The position numbers and the translations under genes were made by a program. This document shows, one piece after another, positions 46,578 to 58,480 of a DNA stretch of 64,000 bases. Each line of letters starts with the position of its first letter. Position 1 is the first letter of the stretch. The stretch spans positions 930,001 through 994,000 of the forward strand of contig JAQFVV010012395.1 of NCBI GenBank assembly GCA_028023455.1. The letters are read 5' to 3'. The notes below the pieces were generated by a model. That model had not been told where the DNA came from. It saw only the letters and a list, made by a program, of their open reading frames with translations, and did no database searches. Source of the DNA: Epiperipatus broadwayi. Its lineage: Eukaryota > Onychophora > Udeonychophora > Euonychophora > Peripatidae.

Positions 46578-46700
46578 ATACTGGCTGAGTAGGCATTAGA
46601 TGAGAATTTTATGTACAAATTTTTATGCATTCATTGATTACTCTGGTTTGCACTGAGTGACATTACTGTATGGAGAGCTTTGCCTCTGTAGATGTAGTTA

Positions 46701-48332
46701 CTTATGCTATCACATTTTAAAATATGTTTGGGTAATGTATATACACATGATTTTTAAAATCTAGTAGTGATTATAAATTCTTTGTCAGATGAGATGCAAT
46801 TAGTATAAATGATGACCCAATAGTTTTTGTTAAGTAATCATAAAGTTAATTGTTATGATTATTTTTTTTCTTGTGAATTGTTTATATTAATGCCTATATT
46901 AGACGAAAAAATATGTAAACTATAATGGATGATCACCTGACAATTTATAGTAGACCCTTTGGAATCAAGAAATGTCCTCAAAGAAGATAAGATGTTGCAA
47001 GAAAGAGCTATGTTAATGAAATTTACTAAGATGAATCTTAGTAGGTGGCATAATTCTTATAGAAAGCATATTATGAGAAAATATAAAGTGAGAAGAAAGG
47101 CAAAATGAAAGATAAATATGTAAAGATATATTAAAAAATTGCAAGATTAAACAGCTGGTCAAATATTCTCATAAAAAAATTGCAAAAAGCAGAGGATACT
47201 AGCCAGAGCAATAGATCCACATACAGCAATGTTGAAACTTCTTTTTAACCAAAGTACAATTACTAGAAAAATAGATTACAGATTACAAATGAGAGCAGGA
47301 GAGGGGTAGTCAAACAAAAACCTGAAGTTTTCTATGGATGAATCTTGAATTTATAACTTGCATAAGGGGAGCTATAAATTGGTTATGATTCTAACCAAGA
47401 GTCCATGTAAACACAATCAATGATATCCAAAACAGATAGGGATTATATAAAAAAAATAATTAAAAAAAAGATTGCTTATTGATTTAGAGATTAGAGAAAG
47501 GTTGAATAAACTTGTTGCGGCATAATTTGAAATAACATTTTTTAAATTCTTAAATTCAAAACAATTATTGGACATTTTGTTTTCTTTACTTTTATTTCTG
47601 AGAAATAAATCAATATACAATATGAGCATGGGAAAAAAAAGAATTCTGCTCATCAATACTTTTTTTAATATATTAACACCAATTTTATATAGAATCGTAT
47701 ACAAAAAAGCATTCAAACCTATTCCCTTTCAATACATTCTCAGAAAATTATACCTATTCACTCAGGATGACTCTATTCTCATTGATGTCACTTATCACAA
47801 TATTATTTTAATAAAATTTATTCAAACTATCAATAGTTTTTTTTTTTTATAAATGACCAACTTTCAGAAAGTTAACTCTCTCTCTCTCTCTCTCTATAGT
47901 TAGTGGAATTAGCCCAAAAAGTAGAAAATTTAATCTCAAGACAGCATTAGCTTAGAAAATATTAGATATATTTAAAGATCTATGATAAATTATCTCATAT
48001 GCCTATATAAAATAAAAATCTTTGCTTTAGCCAACTTATGGCATTTTATACCATCTTGAGTAGCAATCGACCATTAATATATAAATCTCATAACAGCAAT
48101 GTTGCACAATGAATGGCCAACTTCCCATAAATTATGACTTTAATGAGATTTAAATATTAATTGTTGATTGCTATTCAGGATGATGTAAAATGCTGTAAGC
48201 TAGCTATAGTAAACATTTTTATTTTATTTAGGCATATGGAATATTGTAGTGTTTATTCTAGAGTATTTTGATTACAGTATATTTATTTTATTTGATATTA
48301 TATATATATATATATACATTGTAATAGTGTTT
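46701..48332. other. AT-rich DNA, (ct)n tract at 47876-47895
   Basis: A minus/plus pair of overlapping 94-99 codon frames at 47417-47852 is hydrophobic and low complexity with no family motif. The (ct)n microsatellite is about 20 bp. Nothing else is recognised. Confidence 0.5.
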
Positions 48333-48780
48333 TCCTAAAGGTTTGTGATGATGGTATTTTAGTTGTATTAGATCAGTGTGATGATGTGATGTATTGTAGC
48401 TACTCCTTAAATGAAGTCAAGAATCTCTCAGCAATTATACCAAGAAAAACTTGTTAGCTACTTAATTTTACATTCTGCAGTCTAATTTTTCCCATATTCT
48501 GCTCCATCCCATTTCCACAACATAATCTTTGTCAACTCTACAGCCTTTATATCTAAATCCCCCTTATCTTTTTCCAAACCCAGCATAAAAACCAATAATC
48601 TACTTTCTGTATAATCACTTTTTTCATATTTATTTTCCCAAAGTGGGTAGTGCTGCCCCCAGTGGTGATGAAGACTTCTAGGTGTAATATTGGGTTCAGA
48701 AGCATTTGGAAGGAGTCCAGGTGGTCTAATCTTTTCTATGGATGCACCGATCATCGGCTTTAACTCACTCTCACAAACCA
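48333..48780. repeat. Family E end plus family D element with coding-like segment
   Basis: Family E (aaggtttgtgatgatggtat) runs into family D (gatgtgatgtattgtagcta, atgaagtcaagaatctctca, gcaattatacca). On the minus strand 48781-48482 a 99-codon frame includes LTKIMLWKWDGAEYG. The same segment, ending WKWNGAEYGE, recurs in the 5.9-6.2-kb copy, so this is repeat-encoded, not a host gene. Element class unknown. Confidence 0.5.
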
Positions 48781-50102
48781 CTAATTTTTACCTTATTTTG
48801 CCAATTTCATGGTTATTTTATAAATTGTTTACGTGCAAGAATATATAAAAAAGGGGGATAGTTAGAGAAATTGTAAATGTTTTGCTTTTTTTTTTTTCTC
48901 TATTAACAAGTTAAAAGCAATGCAGGTTATTATTGTATGGCTAATTTTAAATTTTACTAATAGATAAAAGTGGTCACTCTGTGCATTATATTTTTTGTTA
49001 AAAAAAATAAAGAAATTTAAGCCCATATCAGCTGAGAGAATCTAAAAATTTGTCATATCTCAGATTTGTTTTTTCGTTTTGAATCTTTTGTAAAGATGAA
49101 AAAGCTATTTCCGTTGTATTTAAATTAAAAACTATATGTAAAACGGAACTCTTTGAGAAATTAAAAGGGTGTGAGTGGAAAATGAAAGAAGTAAAAAATA
49201 AAAAGGTGTAAAAAGCTATGTCACTTGTGTTATGATCAATTATCCAAGAAATTGGAGATAACAGCTATAGTAGTGAAAGACGGGTACTCAGTTTATATTG
49301 TTGTAGGTGTGCTATAAATGTTTTTCAGCAGGTGATTGGGGAGGTCTCTTCTGAGTTTGTTTTCCCTGCTATATTTTGTCTGCGGGGGCAGTTAAGGGTT
49401 TGCTGAAGTTAGAGAAATATTCTAGTTGTAAGCAGTGGAGAACTTTATGAAAGAAGGCAGAGTTGAACCTAGCTTCAAATTATATTGTCCAGAATTGTGT
49501 GATTGACTCTTTGTTGGCTTCTCTCCTTATTATAAAGATTTTTAGAAAAAGCTGAAAAATATAAAAGTGCCTAAATTTTATCATTAAAATGCTAATGAAG
49601 TAAACTCCCAATGTTAGTGCACCAGCCAGACTCCTATGCTGCTGTCATGTAGTCACAGATGCTAGCTGATGATGATGAACACCTTAATGCCTATGTTTTG
49701 CTGTGAAGGGAAGCCCTCAATGCCTTGTTGTCATGTTTTATAGTGCACTTAAAAGTCCGGAGATGGTTAATGTAAAGAAACCAAAAGGGAAGCCAGATGG
49801 TATAATTTTTCAATTAATTTATTATCATTGTCTTTTGCTACAAATTTTATTGTATTTTTTTTTTTTATTATTTGTATTTTTATTTTCTTTCTTTATAAAC
49901 TATTATTTGATTTTCCTACTTTAAAACATTTCTACCAAATTAAATTCTGGAATGCTTGTGTGTATGCCAAGGCGTATATATATATATGATGTTATTGTTT
50001 GCTTTTAACACACTGCTCTATTTAAGAAAAGAGATGGTTATTTTGCGTAAAATTATTATTGTTATTTTTGTAATCTCTGCATGTGATTATTAAAAATTTA
50101 TT
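48781..50102. other. Unassigned DNA, partly less AT-rich
   Basis: 49320-49780 is GC-richer (gtctgcgggggcagttaagg; gccctcaatgccttgttgtc) and repeat-like but not recognised. The rest is AT-rich. Confidence 0.4.
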
Positions 50103-50450
50103 GACATGCAGATTTGGTTTTGTTTTGTTGGCAGTAGTATTTCCTTTTTGAAAGGGCTTTTTTCTTCTCAAAAGTGGTACATAAACATGAGGGTTAGGTT
50201 TCACCTTTCAAAGATATACCGCCTAAAACCTCAAGCACCAATTAGCAGAGTATTAAAGTTTTGGATAGGGATAAATCAGGAAATGTAACCAATTTGGGTT
50301 GGATTTCATTCTTTTAAACTTTTAATTTAATAACTTTAAATTTTTCTTCTTCTTGTTATTGAGTTTATGTTGGTGCCTTATTCCAATGCATGACATTGAC
50401 ATCATGATATATCTTGTGTTCATCATATGAATTACAGGGTAGGCATTATC
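50103..50450 (+). repeat. Family H repeat, second copy
   Basis: Aligns with 8051-8345 (ttttgttggcag, ctcaaaagtggtacataaac, caatttgggttggatttcat, aatttaataactttaaa). It is diverged. Confidence 0.45.
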
Positions 50451-51299
50451 TGGTACAGTATCATTTATTTGCTATTTACGACAAAAATATCAAACAGATT
50501 GAACACGGAAAACTGTTACACTTAGGGTGCCACATTACCATGTCTTGCAAAGGGGTGATGGTCTGAAAAAGTTTGGGAACCTATGAATTAATGATAGAAA
50601 TGATCCAATATAAAAATATATTGTGATAGTATTAAAAAGGTTGCCTAAGATGTTATGTAATGGTAATGAGTGAAACGTGAAGAATGCTTATCTAACGTTA
50701 AAGCTAGCTAATATTATAATACATATTTATAAAAAAATAATAGATTCTCAAGATTTACATTAATGTGGACTGAAATATAAACAACTAAATGCTTTAGATT
50801 ATTAAAATATAATTAAAATTATAAAAGGATTATATTTGAACTCAAATTATGTTTTTAAATAGATAATAAATATTTAAACTTTTCTATATTATTAAAATTA
50901 TTTATTCCATAAATACCTTATTAATTTATAATATTATTTAACTTTTAGGAACTTCCCTACAGAACTCGTTACCAGTTGTGAATAAACAATAAATAAATGA
51001 GTGCAATAATTTAATTATTAATGATCACAAAAACCAGTTTAATTAACAAAAATGAAAATTTATTAAAATAAACAATAATAACAATATATATATTAACCTA
51101 CAAAAACAAATGGATTTGTATCCAAATTGTAACCTATGAACAGAGATATGATGCATGACCAAGCTAACTAATGGTGCATATAAAACACACCTTGACTAAA
51201 CCACAGCACTACATAATGTAAAAGCTAAAATCTCAGCGGATTTATAATATAAACTCCATATGCTATAATAAAAAGATAGGCAGGAGTATGCATTTATGT
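50451..51299. other. AT-rich DNA, possible old hAT terminus
   Basis: gaaaaagtttgggaacctatgaa at about 50565 resembles the inner end of a hAT terminal repeat but no partner end was found. The rest is featureless. Confidence 0.35.
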
Positions 51300-51690
51300 C
51301 AACATGGGTAGGATGACAACCTTGGCACTAACAAGGGCTTTGAAAGTTCCATCATCAGATTTTCAATGAAATGGAGGGCTGAAGAGGTGTGAGTTGGAAT
51401 AGTTTGAAGCCTGTCCATTAAAGTATGAAGATTGGCTATCTTAATATAAAGCTGAGCACTGATTGTATATATGTGTGAGGATAGTAATCTAGATCAACTG
51501 ATGATTGCTGGTTTAGCATGAAATATGTATATTGGTGATTATTTATCTTTTCAACATGTGTGTGATCAGGTGGGTCAGCAATATGAGATGGCACTGAGAG
51601 TGGTGGGTCATGTGAAAGTCTGAGTTCGAATCCCACATATATTACATATATAAATGCAGGTTTAATCCTGTACAATGTATTAATAAAATA
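51300..51690 (+). mobile_element. Family A SINE-like element, most complete copy (plus orientation)
   Basis: In order: tcaacatgggtaggatgac, ttgaaagttccatcatcaga, gtttgaagcctgtccattaa, agtatgaagattggctatct, hammerhead-like motif (51493-51536), cttttcaacatgtgtgtgat, A-box-like gatggcactgagagtggtgg, B box gagttcgaatccc, and a tail with ataaatgcaggtttaatcct ending acaatgtatta. B- and A-box spacing fits a tRNA-derived pol III promoter lying downstream of the motif. Confidence 0.7.
51493..51536 (+). ncRNA. Hammerhead-ribozyme-like motif, family A
   Basis: ATCAA (51493-51497), CTGATGA (51498-51504), stem II TGCT/AGCA with GGTTT loop, GAAA (51520-51523), TATGTA mini stem III, TA, TTGGT (51532-51536) pairing with ATCAA through one T-G wobble. 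The pair next to the core is T-T. Confidence 0.55.
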
Positions 51691-52374
51691 TGAAAATACA
51701 AGCAACATTACTAATAATGCAAGAAGAGGAGAAATCTCAACTCACTCTAGCACCAATAAAAGACTCTTAATATTGTGAGCACATGCCATTGAGGTTACAT
51801 TTAAATTTATTTCTTCTATAAATATCTGCTACAATTATCACTTAATCCATTTCTTCAGTATCTCCTAAACATCTCCTTGCTCTCAGATTAAATTGTATTT
51901 AGAACTTATAAAATTTGGAAAATTTATTTGAAAATTTATGCCAGTAAAATCCATCTTTTGGATGTAATTTCTTTATTATTAAAATAAATTTAAATAATAT
52001 AGTTCACAAAATTAAATTTAAAGATATCTCAGGGTAATACGCTCTCATTTACATTATAAAATAAATTATTTTAATTCTTTAGATCTATTCAATGTTGAAT
52101 GACATCCTAGTTAATAAAATAAATAAGACATACACTTCGTCTAAGCTAATGTCTTATTACAATAATGATAATCAAATACTATTGCTAACTTAAATAAAAT
52201 AAAACATGATCTCTTAATTTTAAAATAAGATAATGAATAATCTAGGATTACACTCAGATATTAAGAATGGGTAAGGGAATATATACAATGGTCAAATATC
52301 CAATGGTTAAGGGATTTCATAGCCATTCTAAATACCCTAGAATAAATCTACTTGAACATCTAATATATAAGGGA
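51691..52374. other. AT-rich DNA, nothing recognised
   Basis: Spacer between two family A copies; no repeat or reading frame identified. Confidence 0.5.
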
Positions 52375-52945
52375 TTCAAACTCAGACTTTCACATGACCC
52401 TCAACTCTCCATGCCATCTCATATTGCTGACCCAGCTGATCATACACGTGTTGAAAAGATAAATAATCACCAATATACATATTTCATGCTAAATCTCCAC
52501 ACATATATACAATAAGTGCTCAGCTTTATATTAAGATCACCAATCTTCATACTTTAATAGACAGGCTTCAAACTACTCCAACCCACAACTCTTCAGCCAT
52601 CCATTTCATTGAAAATCTGATGATGGAATGTTCAAAGCCCGTGTTAGTGCCCAGGTTGTCATTCTACCCATGTTGACCATTTCGTCATTCTGACAGAATA
52701 ATCCATTTACATACATATACGAGGGATGGGAAGACCTTTAATGCACTGTTTTTTAATATGTAAATTAATACACTATAGGTTTACACACACCTGCACTTAT
52801 ATAATGTAATATATAAGGGATTTGAACTCAGACTTTCACACAACCCTCAACTCTCCATGCCATTGAGGGTCAGATGAAAGTCTGAGTCGAATCCCTTGTA
52901 TATTACATTATATATATATGCAGGTGTGTGTAAGTCTGTGCAGTG
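52375..52945. mobile_element. Family A element with palindromic right part, hammerhead segment deleted
   Basis: The left part is minus orientation (gggattcaaactcagacttt, then ttcatgctaaatctccacac), where the hammerhead-like segment is missing. The right part at about 52780-52940 is a strong inverted repeat: cacctgcacttatataatgt, then ggatttgaactcagactttc, and its complement gaaagtctgagtcgaatccc, then aggtgtgtg. The layout parallels 14834-15366. Confidence 0.65.
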
Positions 52946-53120
52946 TATTAATTTAAACATCTAATGTAAACTGAGTTCTTGTAAAATTAAATTTCATCAT
53001 AGGATAATAAATATGATCAAATATAAAAAGGAGTTTAAAATAAACATGTAGTGATTTGAAATAAGAAATTTACATCTTTCTTAGATGTTATACTGATGTT
53101 TAACCAAATCAATAAAATGA

Positions 53121-53380
53121 TTCTTATTAGTTTCAATGTCATCTTATTAGTTTCAATGTCATCTTATTAGTTTCAATGTCATCTTATTAGTTTCAATGTC
53201 ATCTTATTAGTTTCAATGTCATCTTATTAGTTTCAATGTCATCTTATTAGTTTCAATGTCATCTTATTAGTTTCAATGTCATCTTATTAGTTTCAATGTC
53301 ATCTTATTAGTTTCAATGTCATCTTATTAGTTTCAATGTCATCTTATTAGTTTCAATGTCATCTTATTAGTTTCAATGTC
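53121..53380. repeat. 20-bp minisatellite, 13 units
   Basis: Thirteen head-to-tail copies of atcttattagtttcaatgtc. Only the first differs (one base); the other twelve are identical. It ends in a partial unit (at). No coding function is apparent. Confidence 0.97.
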
Positions 53381-54781
53381 ATGTACGCTTTTAGCAAATA
53401 CACTTAAAATAATTCATAAATATTATAAGTACTTAAACTTTTAGTCAATACGGGGAATGATTTCGGGTTGATGAATGGAATGATGTGAACAAACCACTAT
53501 GAGAAAATTTTTAAATAACAACAAATATTTATCCTATAAGAAACAAATACAAAATTACAAATATTCCATATGTTAGTCCACATAGCCAAAGGTTTTCACA
53601 ACTTTACTTCAAAATTTGTAACAGAAAGATTAAAATTTATATCATGTTTTATAAAAACTCAATTGGATTAACCAAAATAATACAGCAGATTAAAATAAAC
53701 TTTCTACCGTTTAATTATTAAAAAGTTCTCATTTATAAATGCATTCATACAATGATAATAACCTTCATATAAGTAGAACTCCTTTTATGAATATTTAACA
53801 TCATCATCGTCATCATCATCATCATAATAATAATAATAATAATAATAATAATAGCTTATCAATGCAGCAATGAAGGAGTGATAAGACAGATGTATATTAT
53901 CTATTTATGCAAATATATTTTTAAATTAATTATTTATCATATTTTGTCCTTATTATTAGAAAAGATCAAATATAGAAATTACCATTTAAGCCAATCAAGA
54001 ATGGTATAGAGATAAAGGATAATTTCTCAATACATTGATAAAGCCACTAAAATGCCAGGTAAAGCCATAGTTAAATATTACACATGCTTTATTAGCCATA
54101 GTTAAACATTACACATGCTTTATTAAATATACTACATACTAGAAACAAAATCCATCTTCAAATAATTAAGTAAGGCAAAGTGAAAAGTATGATGGTATAG
54201 CTCATAAAAATGCACCTACTTTTGAGAGCCAATAAAGGATCTAGGACTCTGACACTAGTCAGGAAAAATAATGAGAATGTACAACAGGGACAAAACATGG
54301 AATAAGGATTTCCTTAAAAATAAGAGAGACTAAGCTACATCTCCAAATTATATGCTATGAGCATACAAATGCTAGCAAGACAATACATAATAAGAGCTAG
54401 ACAAATGCTACCATCTCTTTTGAAAAATAAGTTAGCAAAATAATAATAGTCTAATACTACCTTCTTTAAATATACTGTCATATATAAACATTCCTAAAAT
54501 AGAGAATAAATCTACTATCACTAATGAAAATACTTCAACTAACATGTGAGATATGATAAATAATCATTAATGCCAAATATGGCTCTATTAACATGAAGCA
54601 ATAAATAATCATAAAATAAATATTAGAAACATGCATCTACTTATTTAACTTACAGTATAACAATATACCTTCATAAATAAATAATTTATATGTAAAAATG
54701 AAAACACATACTATTTTAAAATATGCAGATATAATAATGTACTATTTCTGAGAAGTTTAACATATAATATTTCAATATATA
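53381..54781. other. AT-rich DNA with compound microsatellite at 53799-53853
   Basis: (tca)n grades into (ata)n at 53799-53853. A short imperfect direct repeat (agccatagttaaa-attacac) lies at about 54063-54120. There is no gene. Confidence 0.55.
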
Positions 54782-54789
54782 GCATATAC

Positions 54790-55256
54790 CAGGGGTGTCC
54801 AACAAGTCGATCGTGATACACTGGTCGATCACAAAGCCAAGTTTGGTTGATCGTGAGGCCAATCTGGCAAGAGCTGTCGGGTAACGAGCGAAACAAATTA
54901 AGTCAAGATCTTAAAGTTTTTTTATTTTTGTTTTTGTTGTAAATTTTTTTTTCAATTCTAGATAGGTGAAGTCCACTAAGGTGTATCATTATTGAAAATA
55001 ATATTTTTAATCTTGACTTAATGTAGCTAATTTGAATTAATAAATATTGTTAATAATTATTCATGTTACTTTAATTCCCCGGACATGAGTTTTTTGGCCT
55101 GTTAAATAATTGTTATTTTTTATTAGGTAGATATATAAAAATAGTATGTATTTCACACTTCCCTCCACTTAGACTATGCCTATGACAATAAGTCGATCCC
55201 AACACATTTTTAAAATAAAAAGTAGATCTTATGAGCACAAAAGTTGGTCACCCCTG
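54790..55256. mobile_element. 467-bp non-autonomous hAT-like element, CAGGGGTGTCCAAC termini
   Basis: It begins caggggtgtccaacaagtcg and ends aagttggtcacccctg, with inverted termini. The 8-bp target duplication gcatatac lies at 54782-54789 and 55257-55264. There is no transposase frame. Confidence 0.88.
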
Positions 55257-55264
55257 GCATATAC

Positions 55265-57870
55265 AATATGAAAATATGCGCACAAATTAAACATGGTATG
55301 CAAAATCATAATACAAATAAATTCAACCCTTTTTATTATCCAATAAATAAAGAACAGTCTTGCTTTTTTCTTGAATCATTCTCCATTAAACTGGAACATG
55401 AAGAGGAATGTTGGCAGCAACATCTTGTGGATAGCAAACATATATAATACAATATAACTATGACATCAAAATCTATAATATAATTATGAAATATAGAACA
55501 CATTTCTTTTGAATACTCTTAGTAAGATTTCAGATAATTCTGTTAGTAAGTACAGGATAAATTTATGGCCATTCAAACAAGTATCCATGAATATAAATTA
55601 CAATATATTTTGATTAAGTCGCAAATAAATAGTTCACAAATATTTGAATTTAGGTTTACAACTTAATCCATTATACAAATTATTCTAAATTGTGTTCATA
55701 ATGAGAATATTTTATAGTATCATACTTCTGGTAAATAATATTTATCCAACATTATCAAATATTTTCAGGAAAAAAATATTTAATTCAAATATATTTATGA
55801 TCAGAGCAGTCTCCATGGCAATGTCCAGAGGGAAGAAAATACTTGCAAGTTTTTTAAGACATTCAGTTCACTTAAATATAATGTCCTTTTTGCAAGTATA
55901 TTTCATATTTCATTTTTATTAAGTGAAACACTTTTAAATTTCACATACTATTTATTAACATTTTGTTGTAAGTTGATTTTTTTTATTACTCCACCTGGAG
56001 AAATGTCCTGCAACAAAATGCTAGTTTTGCACTATAATAAATATGGGCTTAAAAATTTTAAAATCACTTTTGTATTTCATCTCCATTAACTTTTACCACA
56101 AGAGTAAAAAAGAAATGATATTTTTTATTATCAATGTCAATGTTTTAAAGTGTATATATAATTTTTTTAAGAATATTTATATTAAGGATATGCATTTTTA
56201 CTATTAAAAAGTTAGGCAAATGTAAATATTAAAAATATATTCTATGTTTTTAAATTATTTTTATTAATATTTTATTTATTAAATTAGACTGTATTATAGG
56301 CATATACTTCTATAATGTATGCGAGCTTAAACCTATATTACATGAGGCTCAGTACTATACACGAGTTTCTAATGTACATGAAAGGTCTTGAAATCAAATA
56401 GTATGAATGCAATAATCACATTATATACTACATTTTAAAACTAGTAATGGATATACCTTCATTCTTAAAAAAGACATCCACAGTGGATTTTCAAAATGGA
56501 GATTTTTTTAATGATGTTGATATTTTATATATATTTTTTGCTTCTAGTTTTCTTTCTTTTTTTTAATGTCAAATGTTTTAGTAGACATCATTAAGTACTA
56601 AATTATGCACTTGGCAACTAAAAATAACCCAATAATTTTGAAGAATAGATGACAATAATTTGATAGCTTTCACTGATTAGAAGTCAGGAGATATAGTATT
56701 AATAAGAAAGTTTCATGCATGAGGTATTTAGCATTTAAAATTTCTCAAATGTCATTTTAATTGACTATTTAATTATCTAAATTAAAACTTTCATTCCAGA
56801 TATCAATATATTCAGTATTATTGACAAGTCCTACATTATGGTCTCAATAGTAACTTGAAGAAGTTATCAAAAGTATAAAATTAAGTGAAATCTTAAATTC
56901 AGTTCTGACCCTATTTAGGCAATAAAAATAAATATGAGAGTATGGTAGTCAGAAAAGAGTCTAGTGCAGTAATACTCAGCAAATGGCTAGATAGGCAGAC
57001 AGTGCAAGTCAATTTAAAAATTTGAAAATCATGCTTCAGTAAAAGTAACATAAAGTACTACTACTATAGTCATGGTATTGATTCTAAGATCATCATTAAT
57101 CTAAACCCATGAATAGTACTACCAAATGCTACATATGTATTTAACACACACATACATATATATATACAGTAAGTATAATTTAGAATATATATCATGCATA
57201 TACACTTGTAATACATGTAAATGTATAAGTTACATGTACACATTAAGACATCACAAAAATAATAAGGTAGAATTAGCATGCATATATATCTGTTTTTATT
57301 AATGATACAAATATTAAAATATATATAATATTAAGAAATGACTAATAATAATAAAACTATTCTTTTCTCTTTTTTCATTACTTTTGTGATGAAAATTGAT
57401 GATGATGAAATATAAAAGGTACAATTTCAAGACGATTTGAAATGATAAAATTTTAAGCATTCTTGTTAAAAATAAACAACTGCAGCCATTTTTCGCAATG
57501 CAATAAATATATAGTTGTGAATGCCGGATCAGCAGAGGTAAGCATGTAAATATAAATTTAGAAAAGTAAAATATTATTCATTAATTTTTTTTATTTTTTA
57601 TTTTATTTAACACTTTTTTCAAATTGAAATGTGAATCCATGGTGCTTTAAGACATGGAAGCAGCAACCCCACAACATTCAATAATCTGTTGGCTGAAATC
57701 TAGTAATTAATTTGTACATTCTTATACAAAATATAGACACATACAGAAGAAACAAAAACAAAAACATAATTTTGTGACAAATTATCACGATTTCATCAAA
57801 TTTTCACCTTTGGATATTAATAATTTTTATTAGTCATTTATCATAATAGAGATTATTTACTTAATGAATC
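55265..57870. other. AT-rich DNA, nothing recognised
   Basis: Several frames of 67-76 codons show no family features. A slightly GC-richer spot at 55800-55850 was examined on both strands and not recognised. Confidence 0.45.
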
Positions 57871-58010
57871 ATATTTCTGTGGTGTAATTTTCACTACACC
57901 ACTTTCGTCAAGATAGGGATTGGTTTCTATCCATTTTTAACACCTTATTGGGGGGTGGGGGTATAATCATAAATATATGTCCAAAGACCAATGAAAACTA
58001 TCTACGATCC

Positions 58011-58053
58011 CCAAGATTCACATTCTGTGCTGAACTAACACTCATCAGTTGGC
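58011..58053 (-). ncRNA. Hammerhead-ribozyme-like motif, tandem unit 1
   Basis: Minus strand: GCCAA, intact CTGATGA (58048-58042), GTGTT-AGTTC-AGCAC, then an altered AGAA where GAAA is expected, then TTGG (58014-58011) able to pair with CCAA. Confidence 0.45.
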
Positions 58054-58368
58054 TCAGATCACATTTTTTTACACATATCTTTAATATTGTTCAGTATATA
58101 TAGAGATAATTACTATAGTTTAATTAATAACTATCAAACTTACTATGCTCACAACTTTGACACAAGCCACTTGATGAATATATACTAATAATTTTTTATT
58201 ATCCATTCATTAGATTAGAGAATATTTCTGTAGTGTAATTTTCATTACACCACTCTCACACATAGTAGGAACTAAACCAGTTCCTACCGTTTGTGACAGC
58301 TTTTAACACCTTGTGGAGCCATATAAACAAAACATATGATCAAAGACATGTGAAAAAGATATATGAAC

Positions 58369-58412
58369 ACCAATATGCACGTTTCATGCTGAACCAGCAC
58401 TCATCATTTGGC
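58369..58412 (-). ncRNA. Hammerhead-ribozyme-like motif, tandem unit 2
   Basis: Minus strand: GCCAA, ATGATGA (first core base C changed to A), GTGCT-GGTTC-AGCAT, GAAA, CGTGCATA, then TTGGT (58373-58369) pairing with GCCAA in five pairs including a G-T. Confidence 0.5.
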
Positions 58413-58480
58413 CCAGATCATAATCTCTCACACATATCTTTATCATTGTTCAGTATATAGATATCCAATTTCTAACTTAA

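Larger units (their letters stand above)
46321..46700. mobile_element. Family B palindromic retroposon, most complete copy with two hammerhead-like motifs
   Basis: Starting atcactaaatatcacatgat it has a left arm through cataaaatctcatctagtgc and catccaatatccccagatta to tcagtgagg, a short centre (agcctgcactcagac), and a right arm cctcactgatgaaagccaca, then actagtctggggatactggc, gagtaggcattagatgagaa, attgattactctgg and gtatggagagctttgcct. The arms are reverse complements, so the motifs face outward. Confidence 0.75.
57871..58480 (-). mobile_element. Retrozyme-like tandem: two related units, each with a hammerhead-like motif
   Basis: Corresponding segments recur about 351-359 bp apart: tatttctgtggtgtaatttt / tatttctgtagtgtaatttt (57872, 58223), cttttaacaccttgtgg and its partner, then the hammerhead-like motifs at 58053-58011 and 58412-58369 and the shared acacatatcttta-attgttc trailer. 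Predicted cleavage positions on the minus strand are 359 nt apart. Direct tandem units bounded by hammerhead motifs are the layout of retrozymes; this copy is decayed. Confidence 0.55.

Noticed and set aside
51590-51660. Functional tRNA gene at the B box of family A
   Set aside because: Repeated in several copies with no acceptor stem pairing; it is a SINE promoter relic.
53121-53380. Regular 20-bp repeats suggesting a CRISPR array
   Set aside because: Units are directly adjacent with no spacers, and the DNA is eukaryotic; it is a minisatellite.
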